Shown here: positions 33,757 to 39,982 of the stretch, piece by piece
How the letters are laid out: every line of letters begins with the position of its first letter
How positions within the stretch are numbered: position 1 is the first letter of the stretch
IMG/VR virus record: IMGVR_UViG_3300042934_000137
Span: 1-58,190 of that record
DNA: 58,190 nucleotides
Source: a virus
Strand: one strand, 5' to 3'
Notes under the pieces: generated by a model
Seen by the model: only the letters and a program-made list of their open reading frames with translations
What the model was told of the DNA's origin: nothing
Database searches by the model: none
Translations under genes and position numbers: made by a program

Positions 33757-34546
33757 AGTCCTTACCGCAGGTCTGGCAGACCATTCCCTTGGTCACACGA
33801 GAAGGTCCTTGGCAGGTCGGGCACTTGATCTTCTTCTTGAGTCGCTCGATCTCCCCTTCATCAAGACCCAACATCCGCATGTTTTCGACGATGGTCTTGA
33901 CGCTGTTCTCGTACACCGACCGAACAACTTGACGAGCCTCTTGTTTTAGCTCGTACATCTTGAACACGTGCTCACGGATATGAGCTGCGATCTTCTCAAT
34001 CAGGTCAAGACCGTCGATTACCACCCAGGATGAATCAATCTGAGCAATATACCCTTCTTGTACTTTGTAGTGGAAGCCGAGAGGCTTGTCCTCGAATCGG
34101 GTCTCCTTCACTCGCCGAGCTCTTTGCAACCCCCATTCGGGCGTAACATCGAGGAAGAAGGTCACGTCAGGATATAACCCATTAGTCGCCCACTCCGAGA
34201 GCTCTCGAATCTCGTTTCGAGGAAGACCTTCAGCATGGCCCTGATATGCCACACTCGAGGCAATGTAGCGATCACAAATAACCACCTCACCTCGAGCCAG
34301 TGCTGGAGCGACAATACTCTCGACGTGATCGGCTCGATTTGCCGCGAGAAGCAGAGCCTGAGTTTTCGCCGACATGGGTGGACCAAGACGATCGAGAAGA
34401 ATCTCCCGAAGCTCATCCCCTAGCGGCGTACCACCAGGTTCTTTCGTCAGGATGAAGGGGATCTCCTTCTCCTTAAGAGCTTCGGCGAGCTTCAGTGCTT
34501 GAGTGGTCTTACCGGAACCTTCGCCACCTTCAAAGACAATGAACAT
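33743..34546 (-). CDS. tmk: Thymidylate kinase with C-terminal zinc ribbon
   Basis: This encodes 267 residues. P-loop [10 protein letters not shown] (6-15), [14 protein letters not shown] and [13 protein letters not shown] are thymidylate kinase signatures. It converts dTMP to dTDP, following ThyX. The family usually ends near 210 residues; here an extra region ends with CPTC...CQTC, a zinc ribbon not normal for Tmk. The fusion may tether the kinase to a replication complex. Confidence 0.9.
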   Translation of the reverse strand: MFIVFEGGEGSGKTTQALKLAEALKEKEIPFILTKEPGGTPLGDELREILLDRLGPPMSAKTQALLLAANRADHVESIVAPALARGEVVICDRYIASSVAYQGHAEGLPRNEIRELSEWATNGLYPDVTFFLDVTPEWGLQRARRVKETRFEDKPLGFHYKVQEGYIAQIDSSWVVIDGLDLIEKIAAHIREHVFKMYELKQEARQVVRSVYENSVKTIVENMRMLGLDEGEIERLKKKIKCPTCQGPSRVTKGMVCQTCGKDYGAS

Positions 34547-34558
34547 GAATATAGCCTC

Positions 34559-34684
34559 TCAGTAGCGCTTGACGGGGTTGTCCTTCTGGAGCTGCTTGCG
34601 GTGGTTCTCGCTGCACCATGGGGCATTGCGGAAGCACATCGGCTTCTCGTTGTCGGGCTTACCACAGACTTCACAGTTGTGCAT
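34559..34684 (-). CDS. 41-residue zinc-finger protein
   Basis: This short gene encodes MHNCEVCGKPDNEK followed by CFRN, CSENH and a basic tail; Cys and His spacing fits a single zinc finger. The ATG at 34684 lies 9 bases after the upstream stop. It belongs to a run of zinc-binding small proteins at 34.5-35.8 kb. Confidence 0.65.
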   Translation of the reverse strand: MHNCEVCGKPDNEKPMCFRNAPWCSENHRKQLQKDNPVKRY

Positions 34685-34693
34685 TAGTGTTCC

Positions 34694-35020
34694 TTATCCG
34701 TAGTGCCAGATCCCTCGGTCTTCCGAGCGATAGTGGATCTCTCCGAAGGGAACGTCTTCGGAGACTTCGATTTGGATAGAGCCATCACCAAGGTATGTGG
34801 TGACCTTGACCCCGTACTTCCCACCCAACAAAGCACGAGCACAGACCTCGTCGATGCGCGCTCTAACTTGAGCAACGTACTGGTCCACATAGCTGTTGAA
34901 CTCGACGTGGAATGGCGCCGTTTCCATAGGGGGTAGTTGACTGACCCGCTTGAGGTAGCTCTCGGGCGTCTCTTCGCCGACATACTTCGGCTTCTTGAGG
35001 TTCTCCTCGTTGTCCGTCAC
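34694..35020 (-). CDS. Hypothetical acidic protein
   Basis: This encodes 108 residues, starting MTDNEENLKKPKYVGEETP in part. The middle is helical (YVAQVRARIDEVCARALL) and the end is beta-rich. Its start overlaps the upstream stop as ATGA. No motif is recognised. Confidence 0.6.
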   Translation of the reverse strand: MTDNEENLKKPKYVGEETPESYLKRVSQLPPMETAPFHVEFNSYVDQYVAQVRARIDEVCARALLGGKYGVKVTTYLGDGSIQIEVSEDVPFGEIHYRSEDRGIWHYG

Positions 35021-35571
35021 TCCTCCTCCTTCTTGTTCGCCTCGTCGACGATCTCCTGAACCTCGCGAACCTGGTCGAAGAACGTCATCTTCACGTCCAG
35101 ACCTTGAGCATCCTCTTCGACGGTTGCTTTTCCGATCGTCTGATAACGCAGCTGGTCAAACGAACCGGGCTTCTGGCAACGCTCACAGTTACCCGCTGCA
35201 TCTGCTGGATGGTTGTAAACGGTAACGAGCCGGTAACAGTCCATACCTTCGTCGGGGTGACACAACCATTCTTTGGCGGCCGACGCGTAACCCTTCATCG
35301 ACTCGCCGCAGTGTCCGCAGATCTTGAACAGGTTCGGATCGAACTCGAACAGGGCGTCCGGGTTACCGTCGTGCGTACCCCAGCGGTAGTCCACACCGAT
35401 GCTGCCATGGCCGTCCGGACAAGACTTGAAGTACCAGCTGACGTTACTGTCCTGGTCGCCAGAGTTCTTGATCTCAGCCTGAGCCTTAACCAACTTGAGT
35501 TCCTTGGCGCAGACGGGGCAGAACTTGCACAGCTTGTTGAGAATATCGACCAGCCTATCGTACTCGTTCAT
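35017..35571 (-). CDS. Multi-cysteine zinc-binding protein
   Basis: This encodes 184 residues with at least four CxxC-type pairs or single Cys/His sites: CPVC near 18, ICGHCGE near 90, ERCQK later and H/C residues between. The C-terminal helix (QEIVDEANKKEEE) is charged. It resembles a repeated treble-clef or rubredoxin-like layout. It overlaps both neighbours. The role is unknown; nucleic-acid binding is plausible. Confidence 0.65.
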   Translation of the reverse strand: MNEYDRLVDILNKLCKFCPVCAKELKLVKAQAEIKNSGDQDSNVSWYFKSCPDGHGSIGVDYRWGTHDGNPDALFEFDPNLFKICGHCGESMKGYASAAKEWLCHPDEGMDCYRLVTVYNHPADAAGNCERCQKPGSFDQLRYQTIGKATVEEDAQGLDVKMTFFDQVREVQEIVDEANKKEEE

Positions 35572-35801
35572 GCCGGGTTGTCCTGCTCACAAACCGCGCA
35601 CTCCACAGCCTCCAGTCGGAGCATGACTCCACAGACCGGGCACTTCTTGTAAGGCGGCAGATCACCGGTCACGGTGATGACACAGAGCTTGCGCTTCTTT
35701 ACCGCGCGGTCCCAGGCCTCCTGGATCTCCTCCTTCGGGCGCTCGAGGAACGCGGCAGCCGCGGGAACGACCCAGGCGTGTCCGATAAACATCTGGTACA
35801 T
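35568..35801 (-). CDS. Zinc-ribbon protein
   Basis: This encodes 77 residues. The C-terminal half has KKCPVCGVMLRLEAVECAVC, a classic four-cysteine ribbon. The N-terminal half is helical. The stop overlaps the next start by ATGA. Confidence 0.65.
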   Translation of the reverse strand: MYQMFIGHAWVVPAAAAFLERPKEEIQEAWDRAVKKRKLCVITVTGDLPPYKKCPVCGVMLRLEAVECAVCEQDNPA

Positions 35802-35810
35802 ATATCACTC

Positions 35811-35978
35811 CTAGTTGTTTCGCTCATCAAGGGATGAATGCTCGTACGTCCAAACCACTCGACCGTTATCGACAATGCTCGATAACTTAGGAAGGCAGAC
35901 ACAGTCCTTAGGTTCGTGTCGAATCAAGTCAGTCCGGGGGAGTATGTGCATGTCATTACCGAAAAACTTGATAACCAT
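35811..35978 (-). CDS. Small hypothetical protein
   Basis: This encodes 55 residues from the ATG at 35978; a GTG directly before it (35981) is nearer the AGGAG and may be used. The sequence is MVIKFFGNDMHILPRTDL followed by CVCLP and a polar tail. Function is unknown. It has short gaps to both neighbours. Confidence 0.5.
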   Translation of the reverse strand: MVIKFFGNDMHILPRTDLIRHEPKDCVCLPKLSSIVDNGRVVWTYEHSSLDERNN

Positions 35979-36013
35979 CACGGTAGACTCTCCTGAGGGG
36001 CAAAAATGAAAAT

Positions 36014-36277
36014 CTATGCTTCGAGCAGATCCAGAATTTCCTTGCAATGCTCGCATTTGTCGGGACACCAGCGGTGCACGATCATCTCGTAGTTGGTTTT
36101 CTGGTTGCAGTGCTGGACTAGGGGGAGGGTCCGAAGAATATCGTCCTTCGCGATCTTCAGTTCGAGCTTGTGAATGGCGATGAGGTTTCGGATCTTCTTC
36201 GAGACCGCGTAGGCGAACAGTAAGTCACCCACAGCGAAGATGACGAAAACCAGAGCGATCCAGAAAGCCAAAGACAT
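36014..36277 (-). CDS. Membrane protein with Cys/His tail
   Basis: This encodes 87 residues. One hydrophobic span (about 4-26, FWIALVFVIFAVGDLLFAYAV without the first residue) is followed by a charged helix and a C-terminal HRWCPDKCEHCKE cluster that may bind metal. The ATG follows AAGGA. The hairpin at 36306-36331 lies just upstream, so it needs either read-through or its own promoter, not seen. Confidence 0.6.
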   Translation of the reverse strand: MSLAFWIALVFVIFAVGDLLFAYAVSKKIRNLIAIHKLELKIAKDDILRTLPLVQHCNQKTNYEMIVHRWCPDKCEHCKEILDLLEA

Positions 36278-36305
36278 CGAGGGGTCCTTTCGAGATATGG
36301 CGAAA

Positions 36306-36331
36306 CCCAAAACCCTTGTGGGGGTCTTGGG
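36306..36331 (-). terminator. Cassette hairpin
   Basis: CCCAAAACCC pairs with GGGTCTTGGG around a short TTGTG loop. It follows the small gene at 36339-36563. Confidence 0.6.
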
Positions 36332-36338
36332 CGTGAGA

Positions 36339-36563
36339 TCAGTACTCTCGTTCTTTGTGAAGCGTCTCGTATCGGTTTCGCACGTGGAAGTAGTCGTCAC
36401 TGGCAGCATCCCACCCAGCGCTGAACCCGGTCTTCCAACCAAGGTCGTCGGCCTCGCGAGTGGCGATTTCGATGTTCCTGGTGGCAATCCTCTGGGTGAT
36501 CAGGTAGGTGGCAATAATGCCGGTGACGAGCGCAACCACGGCAACAACGACGTAGAGCATCAT
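36339..36563 (-). CDS. Small membrane protein cassette
   Basis: This encodes 74 residues with an N-terminal membrane span (about 3-23) and a polar, charged C-terminus. The start is the first of two consecutive ATGs at 36563, preceded by AAAGGA. The longer reading runs through the promoter -10. It has its own promoter (36581-36611) and hairpin. Function is unknown. Confidence 0.65.
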   Translation of the reverse strand: MMLYVVVAVVALVTGIIATYLITQRIATRNIEIATREADDLGWKTGFSAGWDAASDDYFHVRNRYETLHKEREY

Positions 36564-36580
36564 AACGTCCTTTCGTAGGG

Positions 36581-36611
36581 TCTCATTATAAGCCATGTAT
36601 CCTACGCGAGG
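36581..36611 (-). promoter_or_regulatory. Promoter-like element P4
   Basis: TCGCG, ATACAT and TATAAT (36585-36590) are spaced at 10 bp, followed by GAGACCC. It precedes 36339-36563 with a leader of about 20 nt. Confidence 0.75.
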
Positions 36612-36616
36612 AAAAG

Positions 36617-36641
36617 CTAGAGCCCGTGTTAGGGGCCCTAG
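36617..36641 (-). terminator. Cassette hairpin
   Basis: CTAGAGCCC pairs with GGGCCCTAG around a GTGTTAG-type loop (one bulge), just downstream of the gene at 36649-36924. Confidence 0.6.
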
Positions 36642-36648
36642 TGGTGAT

Positions 36649-36924
36649 TCACTCCTGAGGGGTCTCGGGGTTGAACTTCTTAACGATCTCTTGAATCATC
36701 TCCTGGTTCTTCTGGTGTTGTTCGAGCAGGTTCTTAGAGAGCGAGGCGTTCATTCGCAAAGCGGCGATGATCTTGTAGACGTTCTCCTTCGGAAAGCCAT
36801 AGGCTTCCGCGGGCGTCTCAGTCATCAGTGCTTCGATCTTGTTCGCGATCTCGTTCCCGTCAGAAATGATCGAGTGGACCAGAGCCAGGGCGGTGAGGTC
36901 AGAGTCGATGTTAAAGTCCATCAT
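36649..36924 (-). CDS. Small helical cassette protein
   Basis: This encodes 91 residues, soluble and helical, starting MMDFNIDSDLTALALVHS. The C-terminal half is a charged helix rich in Gln/Asn (LLEQHQKNQEMIQEIVKK). The ATG follows AAAGGA. It has its own promoter and hairpin. Function is unknown. Confidence 0.65.
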   Translation of the reverse strand: MMDFNIDSDLTALALVHSIISDGNEIANKIEALMTETPAEAYGFPKENVYKIIAALRMNASLSKNLLEQHQKNQEMIQEIVKKFNPETPQE

Positions 36925-36942
36925 ATAATCCTTTCGGAGGGG

Positions 36943-36973
36943 TTTCATTATACTGCGTGTAATCCCCGCGAGG
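36943..36973 (-). promoter_or_regulatory. Promoter-like element P5
   Basis: TCGCG, TTACAC and TATAAT (36947-36952) keep the 10-bp spacing, followed by GAAACC. It drives 36649-36924. Confidence 0.75.
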
Positions 36974-37255
36974 TTATGCAGGATCGAAGTTTCGAATGAA
37001 CTGAGCGTGGCTGTAAACACCAAAACCGTACTTTTTTCTTACGATCCAGTCACCGACAAAGCCACGACCCTTACGCTCGTTTGGGTCCTTAATCGTCAAA
37101 ATATAGCGCTTCATCTTCCCCGTGGCGACGTTTCGGTTGTCCCTCTCTTCGATCTCTCGAACGTCCGACCCAGACCATCTGGCGAGCTCTTCCATGTTTT
37201 CTTCGGTGATTTGGAAGGCGTCTACGTAAACCGGCTTGAGTACAAAGCGAGCCAT
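36974..37255 (-). CDS. GDWIV-family small protein, paralogue 1
   Basis: This encodes 93 residues from the ATG at 37255, preceded by AAGGGA. KPVYVDAFQITEENMEELARW and VGDWIVRKKYGFGVYSHAQF in parts match the proteins at 42931, 45408 and 46409. The family pattern is an N-terminal A.QIT.EN segment, a W near 30 and a GDW/GDY motif near the end. These are common phage proteins of unknown role. Confidence 0.7.
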   Translation of the reverse strand: MARFVLKPVYVDAFQITEENMEELARWSGSDVREIEERDNRNVATGKMKRYILTIKDPNERKGRGFVGDWIVRKKYGFGVYSHAQFIRNFDPA

Positions 37256-37281
37256 TAGAAATATCCCTTCGAACAACGAAA

Positions 37282-37306
37282 CCCAAAACCCGTGTAGGGT
37301 CTTGGG
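37282..37306 (-). terminator. Cassette hairpin
   Basis: CCCAAAACCC pairs with GGGTCTTGGG around a GTGTA loop after the gene at 37323-37529. Confidence 0.6.
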
Positions 37307-37322
37307 CGTGAGGTTGATGGGG

Positions 37323-37529
37323 TCAGTTGCTCTCGTTCAGCTTCGTCTCGAGCTTCTTGAGGCCGACGTACATCACTCCCATGGCTGCAGCACTGAGGAC
37401 AGCTCCCGTAGCGAAGGCCGTCGCGTGGACGATCTTCTGGTGTTTGGGGCTGGACTCGTACTTCAGTCGCTGGTTGGTGACGAAGTCGGACTCGATGAAG
37501 CTCTCGGGGAGCAGATCAACGATTCGCAT
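37323..37529 (-). CDS. Small single-span membrane cassette protein
   Basis: This encodes 68 residues. A polar N-terminus precedes a span (about 36-58, HATAFATGAVLSAAAMGVMY) and a short Lys/Glu tail. The ATG follows AAAGGA. It has its own promoter and hairpin. Confidence 0.65.
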   Translation of the reverse strand: MRIVDLLPESFIESDFVTNQRLKYESSPKHQKIVHATAFATGAVLSAAAMGVMYVGLKKLETKLNESN

Positions 37530-37548
37530 TATGATTCCTTTCATAGGG

Positions 37549-37579
37549 TCTCATTATACGCCGTGTAATATATGCGAAA
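37549..37579 (-). promoter_or_regulatory. Promoter-like element P6
   Basis: TCGCA, TTACAC and TATAAT (37553-37558) at 10-bp spacing, followed by GAGACCC. It drives 37323-37529. Confidence 0.78.
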
Positions 37580-37604
37580 CCCAAAGCCCCCGTAGGGGCC
37601 TGGG
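37580..37604 (-). terminator. Cassette hairpin
   Basis: CCCAAAGCCCC pairs with GGGGCCTGGG around CGTA after the gene at 37612-37860. Its far arm abuts the TCGCA block of the next promoter. Confidence 0.6.
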
Positions 37605-37611
37605 CATGAGA

Positions 37612-37860
37612 TCAGTTGTTGGTCAGATTGGGGTCTCTCATGAGGATGAGGTCGACGCCCTTGATGGTGAAGACTCCGACGTAGCCCGCGTGCAGTCGAC
37701 GCAGTCCATCCTGCGTCACCTCGAGCAGGATCTTGTTGTCGTAGTGCTTGTGCATTGCGAACGCAGTGATTCCTGCCGCGGTGACGCCGGCGGTTGCGGC
37801 GATGACGATGGTCTTGTTGTCGGTGAGCTTCTTCTTGAGGGCGAGCAGCTTCTCGTTCAT
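37612..37860 (-). CDS. Small membrane cassette protein
   Basis: This encodes 82 residues. The hydrophobic segment TIVIAATAGVTAAGITAFA (about 17-35) follows a basic N-terminus; the C-terminal half is a soluble beta-type domain. The ATG follows AAAGGA. Function is unknown. Confidence 0.65.
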   Translation of the reverse strand: MNEKLLALKKKLTDNKTIVIAATAGVTAAGITAFAMHKHYDNKILLEVTQDGLRRLHAGYVGVFTIKGVDLILMRDPNLTNN

Positions 37861-37884
37861 GACGATTCCTTTCGTAGGATATGG

Positions 37885-37915
37885 TCTCACTATACTCCGT
37901 GTAATATCTGCGAAA
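37885..37915 (-). promoter_or_regulatory. Promoter-like element P7
   Basis: TCGCA, TTACAC and TATAGT (37889-37894) at 10-bp spacing, followed by GAGACC. It drives 37612-37860. Confidence 0.75.
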
Positions 37916-37940
37916 CCTAAAACCCTTGTGGGGTTCTAGG
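37916..37940 (-). terminator. Cassette hairpin
   Basis: CCTAAAACCC pairs with GGGTTCTAGG around TTGT after the gene at 37948-38127. Confidence 0.6.
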
Positions 37941-37947
37941 CGTGAGA

Positions 37948-38127
37948 TCACTGTCGAGGGATACCGATATAAGTCCAAGCACGAACGTGAGCGAACTCGC
38001 CGAGGGCTTCACAGGCTTCTTGCAACGTGTCATAGAATCCGACAATGCGTCGGGATTCTGAATGAATCGTGCAACCATCCTCGTCCCACTCGACGACGTT
38101 CGAGTCGTCTCGGTCCTTGTTGATCAT
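37948..38127 (-). CDS. Small soluble cassette protein
   Basis: This encodes 59 residues: MINKDRDDSNVVEWDEDG, then ESRRIVGFYDTLQEACEAL and a C-terminal IGIPRQ. It is acidic, with no membrane span. The ATG follows GAAGGAG. It resembles small phage DUF proteins, but no function is assigned. Confidence 0.65.
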   Translation of the reverse strand: MINKDRDDSNVVEWDEDGCTIHSESRRIVGFYDTLQEACEALGEFAHVRAWTYIGIPRQ

Positions 38128-38148
38128 AATGGTCTCCTTCATATAGGG

Positions 38149-38179
38149 TCTCATTATAAGCCGTGTATCTCATGCGAAA
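38149..38179 (-). promoter_or_regulatory. Promoter-like element P8
   Basis: TCGCA, ATACAC and TATAAT (38153-38158) at 10-bp spacing, followed by GAGACCC. It drives 37948-38127. Confidence 0.78.
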
Positions 38180-38187
38180 AATGAAAG

Positions 38188-38233
38188 ACCGTGTATGGGG
38201 TGAGAGCCCCGAAGGACCCCCACCCCACACGGT
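38188..38233 (-). terminator. Long GC-rich hairpin
   Basis: ACCGTGT and GGGGTG pair with CACCCC and ACACGGT, with a 2-nt bulge, around an 18-nt loop. It sits between the short gene at 38241-38405 and the promoter P8. Confidence 0.65.
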
Positions 38234-38240
38234 GCGGCGC

Positions 38241-38405
38241 TTAGATATCGGCGATCCGTTCGTTCAAGTGACGCGTACACAACCAGGCCGGAACCTGCTT
38301 ATTGTTCACGTCCTCCTCGTACGGACACAGCGTGAGTTGAACCTCACCTTCACAAGGAAGCGAAACTATCCATGCGTCATCGCACTCCACCCGAATCTCG
38401 TCCAT
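38241..38405 (-). CDS. 54-residue hypothetical protein
   Basis: This encodes MDEIRVECDDAWIVSLP followed by CEGEVQLTLCPYEED and NNKQVPAWLCTRH. Several Cys and one His residue suggest a small metal-binding fold. The ATG at 38405 follows TGAGGCGG. The reading frame fills the gap before the hairpin exactly. Confidence 0.55.
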   Translation of the reverse strand: MDEIRVECDDAWIVSLPCEGEVQLTLCPYEEDVNNKQVPAWLCTRHLNERIADI

Positions 38406-38487
38406 CCAGAACCGCCTCACAGGTCGTTGTCTACAACCTGTAAATAACGACGTGGGCGGAGGATGCCAAACTCAGGCGGGTGTTATG

Positions 38488-38787
38488 TCATCGAAGCGAT
38501 ACCGTACGGAAGTAAACCTTCGACTCCTCATCGAGAGACTCCCAGAAGAGAAACATCTCAGGCCTCGAGACCGGGCGTCCGGGAACGCTGAAGAAATGGA
38601 TCAGCTCAGCAAGGCTGTTGATGTTTGCGAGGTACTCGGACGTAGGAACGATTTGCATCGTACGCCCAACACAGACGTCGTAGATATGGGCCCGTTCAAG
38701 GTTCTTGACGAGCCAATCCTTCGTCTCATCCGGGGTTCCGTTGAAGACCGGTCGCATGGACTTGGTGAGTACGGCATCGAAAAACAT
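38488..38787 (-). CDS. Hypothetical protein
   Basis: This encodes 99 residues: MFFDAVLTKSMRPVFNG, TKDWLVKNLERAHIYDV and a C-terminal MFLFWESLDEESKVYF. Mixed helix and strand, no motif recognised. The start follows AAAGGAG. Confidence 0.6.
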   Translation of the reverse strand: MFFDAVLTKSMRPVFNGTPDETKDWLVKNLERAHIYDVCVGRTMQIVPTSEYLANINSLAELIHFFSVPGRPVSRPEMFLFWESLDEESKVYFRTVSLR

Positions 38788-38814
38788 TACTGCTCCTTTA
38801 AGACATATAATGGG

Positions 38815-38910
38815 TTAAGACAACAGAACCAGGGCAAGACTCACGCCGAAGAACAGACCAAGAAGGCCGGCCAAACAGAGAACGATCGTTGTCAACAACT
38901 TAGGTGGCAT
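38815..38910 (-). CDS. 31-residue membrane peptide
   Basis: This encodes MPPKLLTTIVLCLAGLLGLF followed by 11 more mostly hydrophobic residues. Almost the whole peptide is one membrane span. The ATG at 38910 follows TAGGAGA. Small phage membrane peptides can have antiholin or superinfection roles, but no evidence supports one here. Confidence 0.55.
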   Translation of the reverse strand: MPPKLLTTIVLCLAGLLGLFFGVSLALVLLS

Positions 38911-38919
38911 GTCGATCTC

Positions 38920-39309
38920 CTACCAGAACTCGCCTGTGTAGAACCTGAACCCATTCGCATCAAGCCAACCGCGGCCCATCTGGATGTCGCCATCCAAATA
39001 TCGCTGACCGTCCGGACCTGCTACCCAGGGCTTCTGCGCCTCGAGCCAGGCGATCGGATCGGGAATCAGCTCCTTGCGCTCAGTCCAGAGCTCGCCAGGA
39101 ATCTCGGTGAAGACGCGGCGCCAATCCTCGACAGATATGACGGCGAATCCGACCGGAGATTCCGTGTCGTAACCCCAGTCGGGGTAATCCTCGTTCAGGA
39201 GCTTGTGTGGATACGCCTGCCAGGTACCAGACGACTTCCCCACGTGGATCTCTTCGTAGCGGTTGCAGGAACCGCACTGACGGAACCGCCAGTAGTAGTT
39301 GGTCCCCAT
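38920..39309 (-). CDS. Phage protein with N-terminal zinc knuckle
   Basis: This encodes 129 residues. MGTNYYWRFRQCGSCNRYEE then HVGKSSGTWQAYPH has Cys, His and Trp positions like a widespread phage protein. The remainder is helical with FTEIPGELWTERKELIPDP. It overlaps the upstream gene by one base. Function is unknown. Confidence 0.65.
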   Translation of the reverse strand: MGTNYYWRFRQCGSCNRYEEIHVGKSSGTWQAYPHKLLNEDYPDWGYDTESPVGFAVISVEDWRRVFTEIPGELWTERKELIPDPIAWLEAQKPWVAGPDGQRYLDGDIQMGRGWLDANGFRFYTGEFW

Positions 39310-39791
39310 CAGAGAGTGACCCGGATCAGGAACTCCATGTCGGTCTCCTTCGGTTTATGGCAGTTGCAGTCTACCTGCTGACACGCCCGAGAGAAGTAAC
39401 CGAGGCACTTGTCGCAGCAACCCTTGTCGCAGCAACCCTTGTCGCCGACCGGGATCATGCTGTCCAGCTTGACGATCCAGGAGTCGCTCTTGCTGCATCG
39501 CCGCTTTCGCTTAGTACCGTCCGCGTACGTGGCGATGAATACGAAAGTATGTTCGGTGAGCCTGACGCTGTCGATCATGCACCAGCGGTTGATCTCCCGA
39601 AGCCGGTACAGGTTCATCTCGGCTGACGGAGACTGGGGATCCAACTCCACGAGGCTCTCTCGGTGCTCTGGACCGTCGATCAGAACGATCATGCCGTCCT
39701 TGAGCTCGGGGCTCTCGAGCAGATCCTCGGTGTCGGGGGTCATCTCGTAGTACTTACTGACGAAACCCTCGGGGATGCGGGACAGGTCCAT
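39309..39791 (-). CDS. Cys-rich C-terminal protein
   Basis: This encodes 160 residues from the ATG at 39791. The N-terminal two-thirds are a mixed fold (GMIVLIDGPEHRESLVEL). The C-terminus has a tandem (DKGCC)2DKC followed by CQQVDCNCH, probably metal-binding. The 15-bp DNA repeat encoding DKGCC is perfect in part, suggesting recent slippage. The tRNA-like element lies just upstream. Confidence 0.6.
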   Translation of the reverse strand: MDLSRIPEGFVSKYYEMTPDTEDLLESPELKDGMIVLIDGPEHRESLVELDPQSPSAEMNLYRLREINRWCMIDSVRLTEHTFVFIATYADGTKRKRRCSKSDSWIVKLDSMIPVGDKGCCDKGCCDKCLGYFSRACQQVDCNCHKPKETDMEFLIRVTL

Positions 39792-39823
39792 CTTTGTGCT
39801 CCTTCGAATATAGGGGTCTTGAA

Positions 39824-39942
39824 CTGGAGAGCTAGTAGCGTGCGCCGCTACACCATACGCATTGATAGCCCGACGCGAGACAGGCATTCCAATCTGGCTC
39901 TGCGTAAGTTGGGATTCGAACCCAAAACCTCTACTAGCCCAG
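39824..39942 (-). ncRNA. Circularly permuted tRNA-like RNA
   Basis: On the minus strand GCTAGTAG (39938-39931) is followed by a 5-nt variable loop, T-arm TTGGG/TTCGAAT/CCCAA, acceptor strand TTACGCA, a 39-nt loop, matching acceptor TGCGTA, a D-arm GTG/TAGCGGCG/CAC and CTACTAGC (39838-39831), which pairs perfectly with the first block. CTGG/CCAG extend the closing helix with a 3-nt bulge. The order (3' half, then 5' half) is that of a permuted tRNA. There is no U33 and no clear anticodon, so it may be a processing signal rather than a decoding tRNA. Confidence 0.6.
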
Positions 39943-39945
39943 GAA

Positions 39946-39975
39946 GGGGCACGGAACGTGAATATCCCGTACCCC
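39946..39975 (-). terminator. Hairpin after band-7 gene
   Basis: GGGGCACGG pairs with CCGTACCCC (one mismatch). A related GGTTGGGG...CCCCTTCCTGG frame recurs at 42.89 kb, so both are probably copies of one terminator type. Confidence 0.65.
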
Positions 39976-39982
39976 AACCTGA

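Noticed and set aside
36564-36596. Upstream ATG start for 36339-36563 and similar cassettes
   Set aside because: The extra codons are the promoter -10 and leader (ATG GCT TAT AAT...). The downstream ATG has the ribosome site.
39895-39935. Conventional tRNA gene ending at the TTCGAAT arm
   Set aside because: No GCGTAAG-like acceptor strand or D-arm lies upstream at the normal distance. The partner strand is downstream, so only the permuted reading fits.
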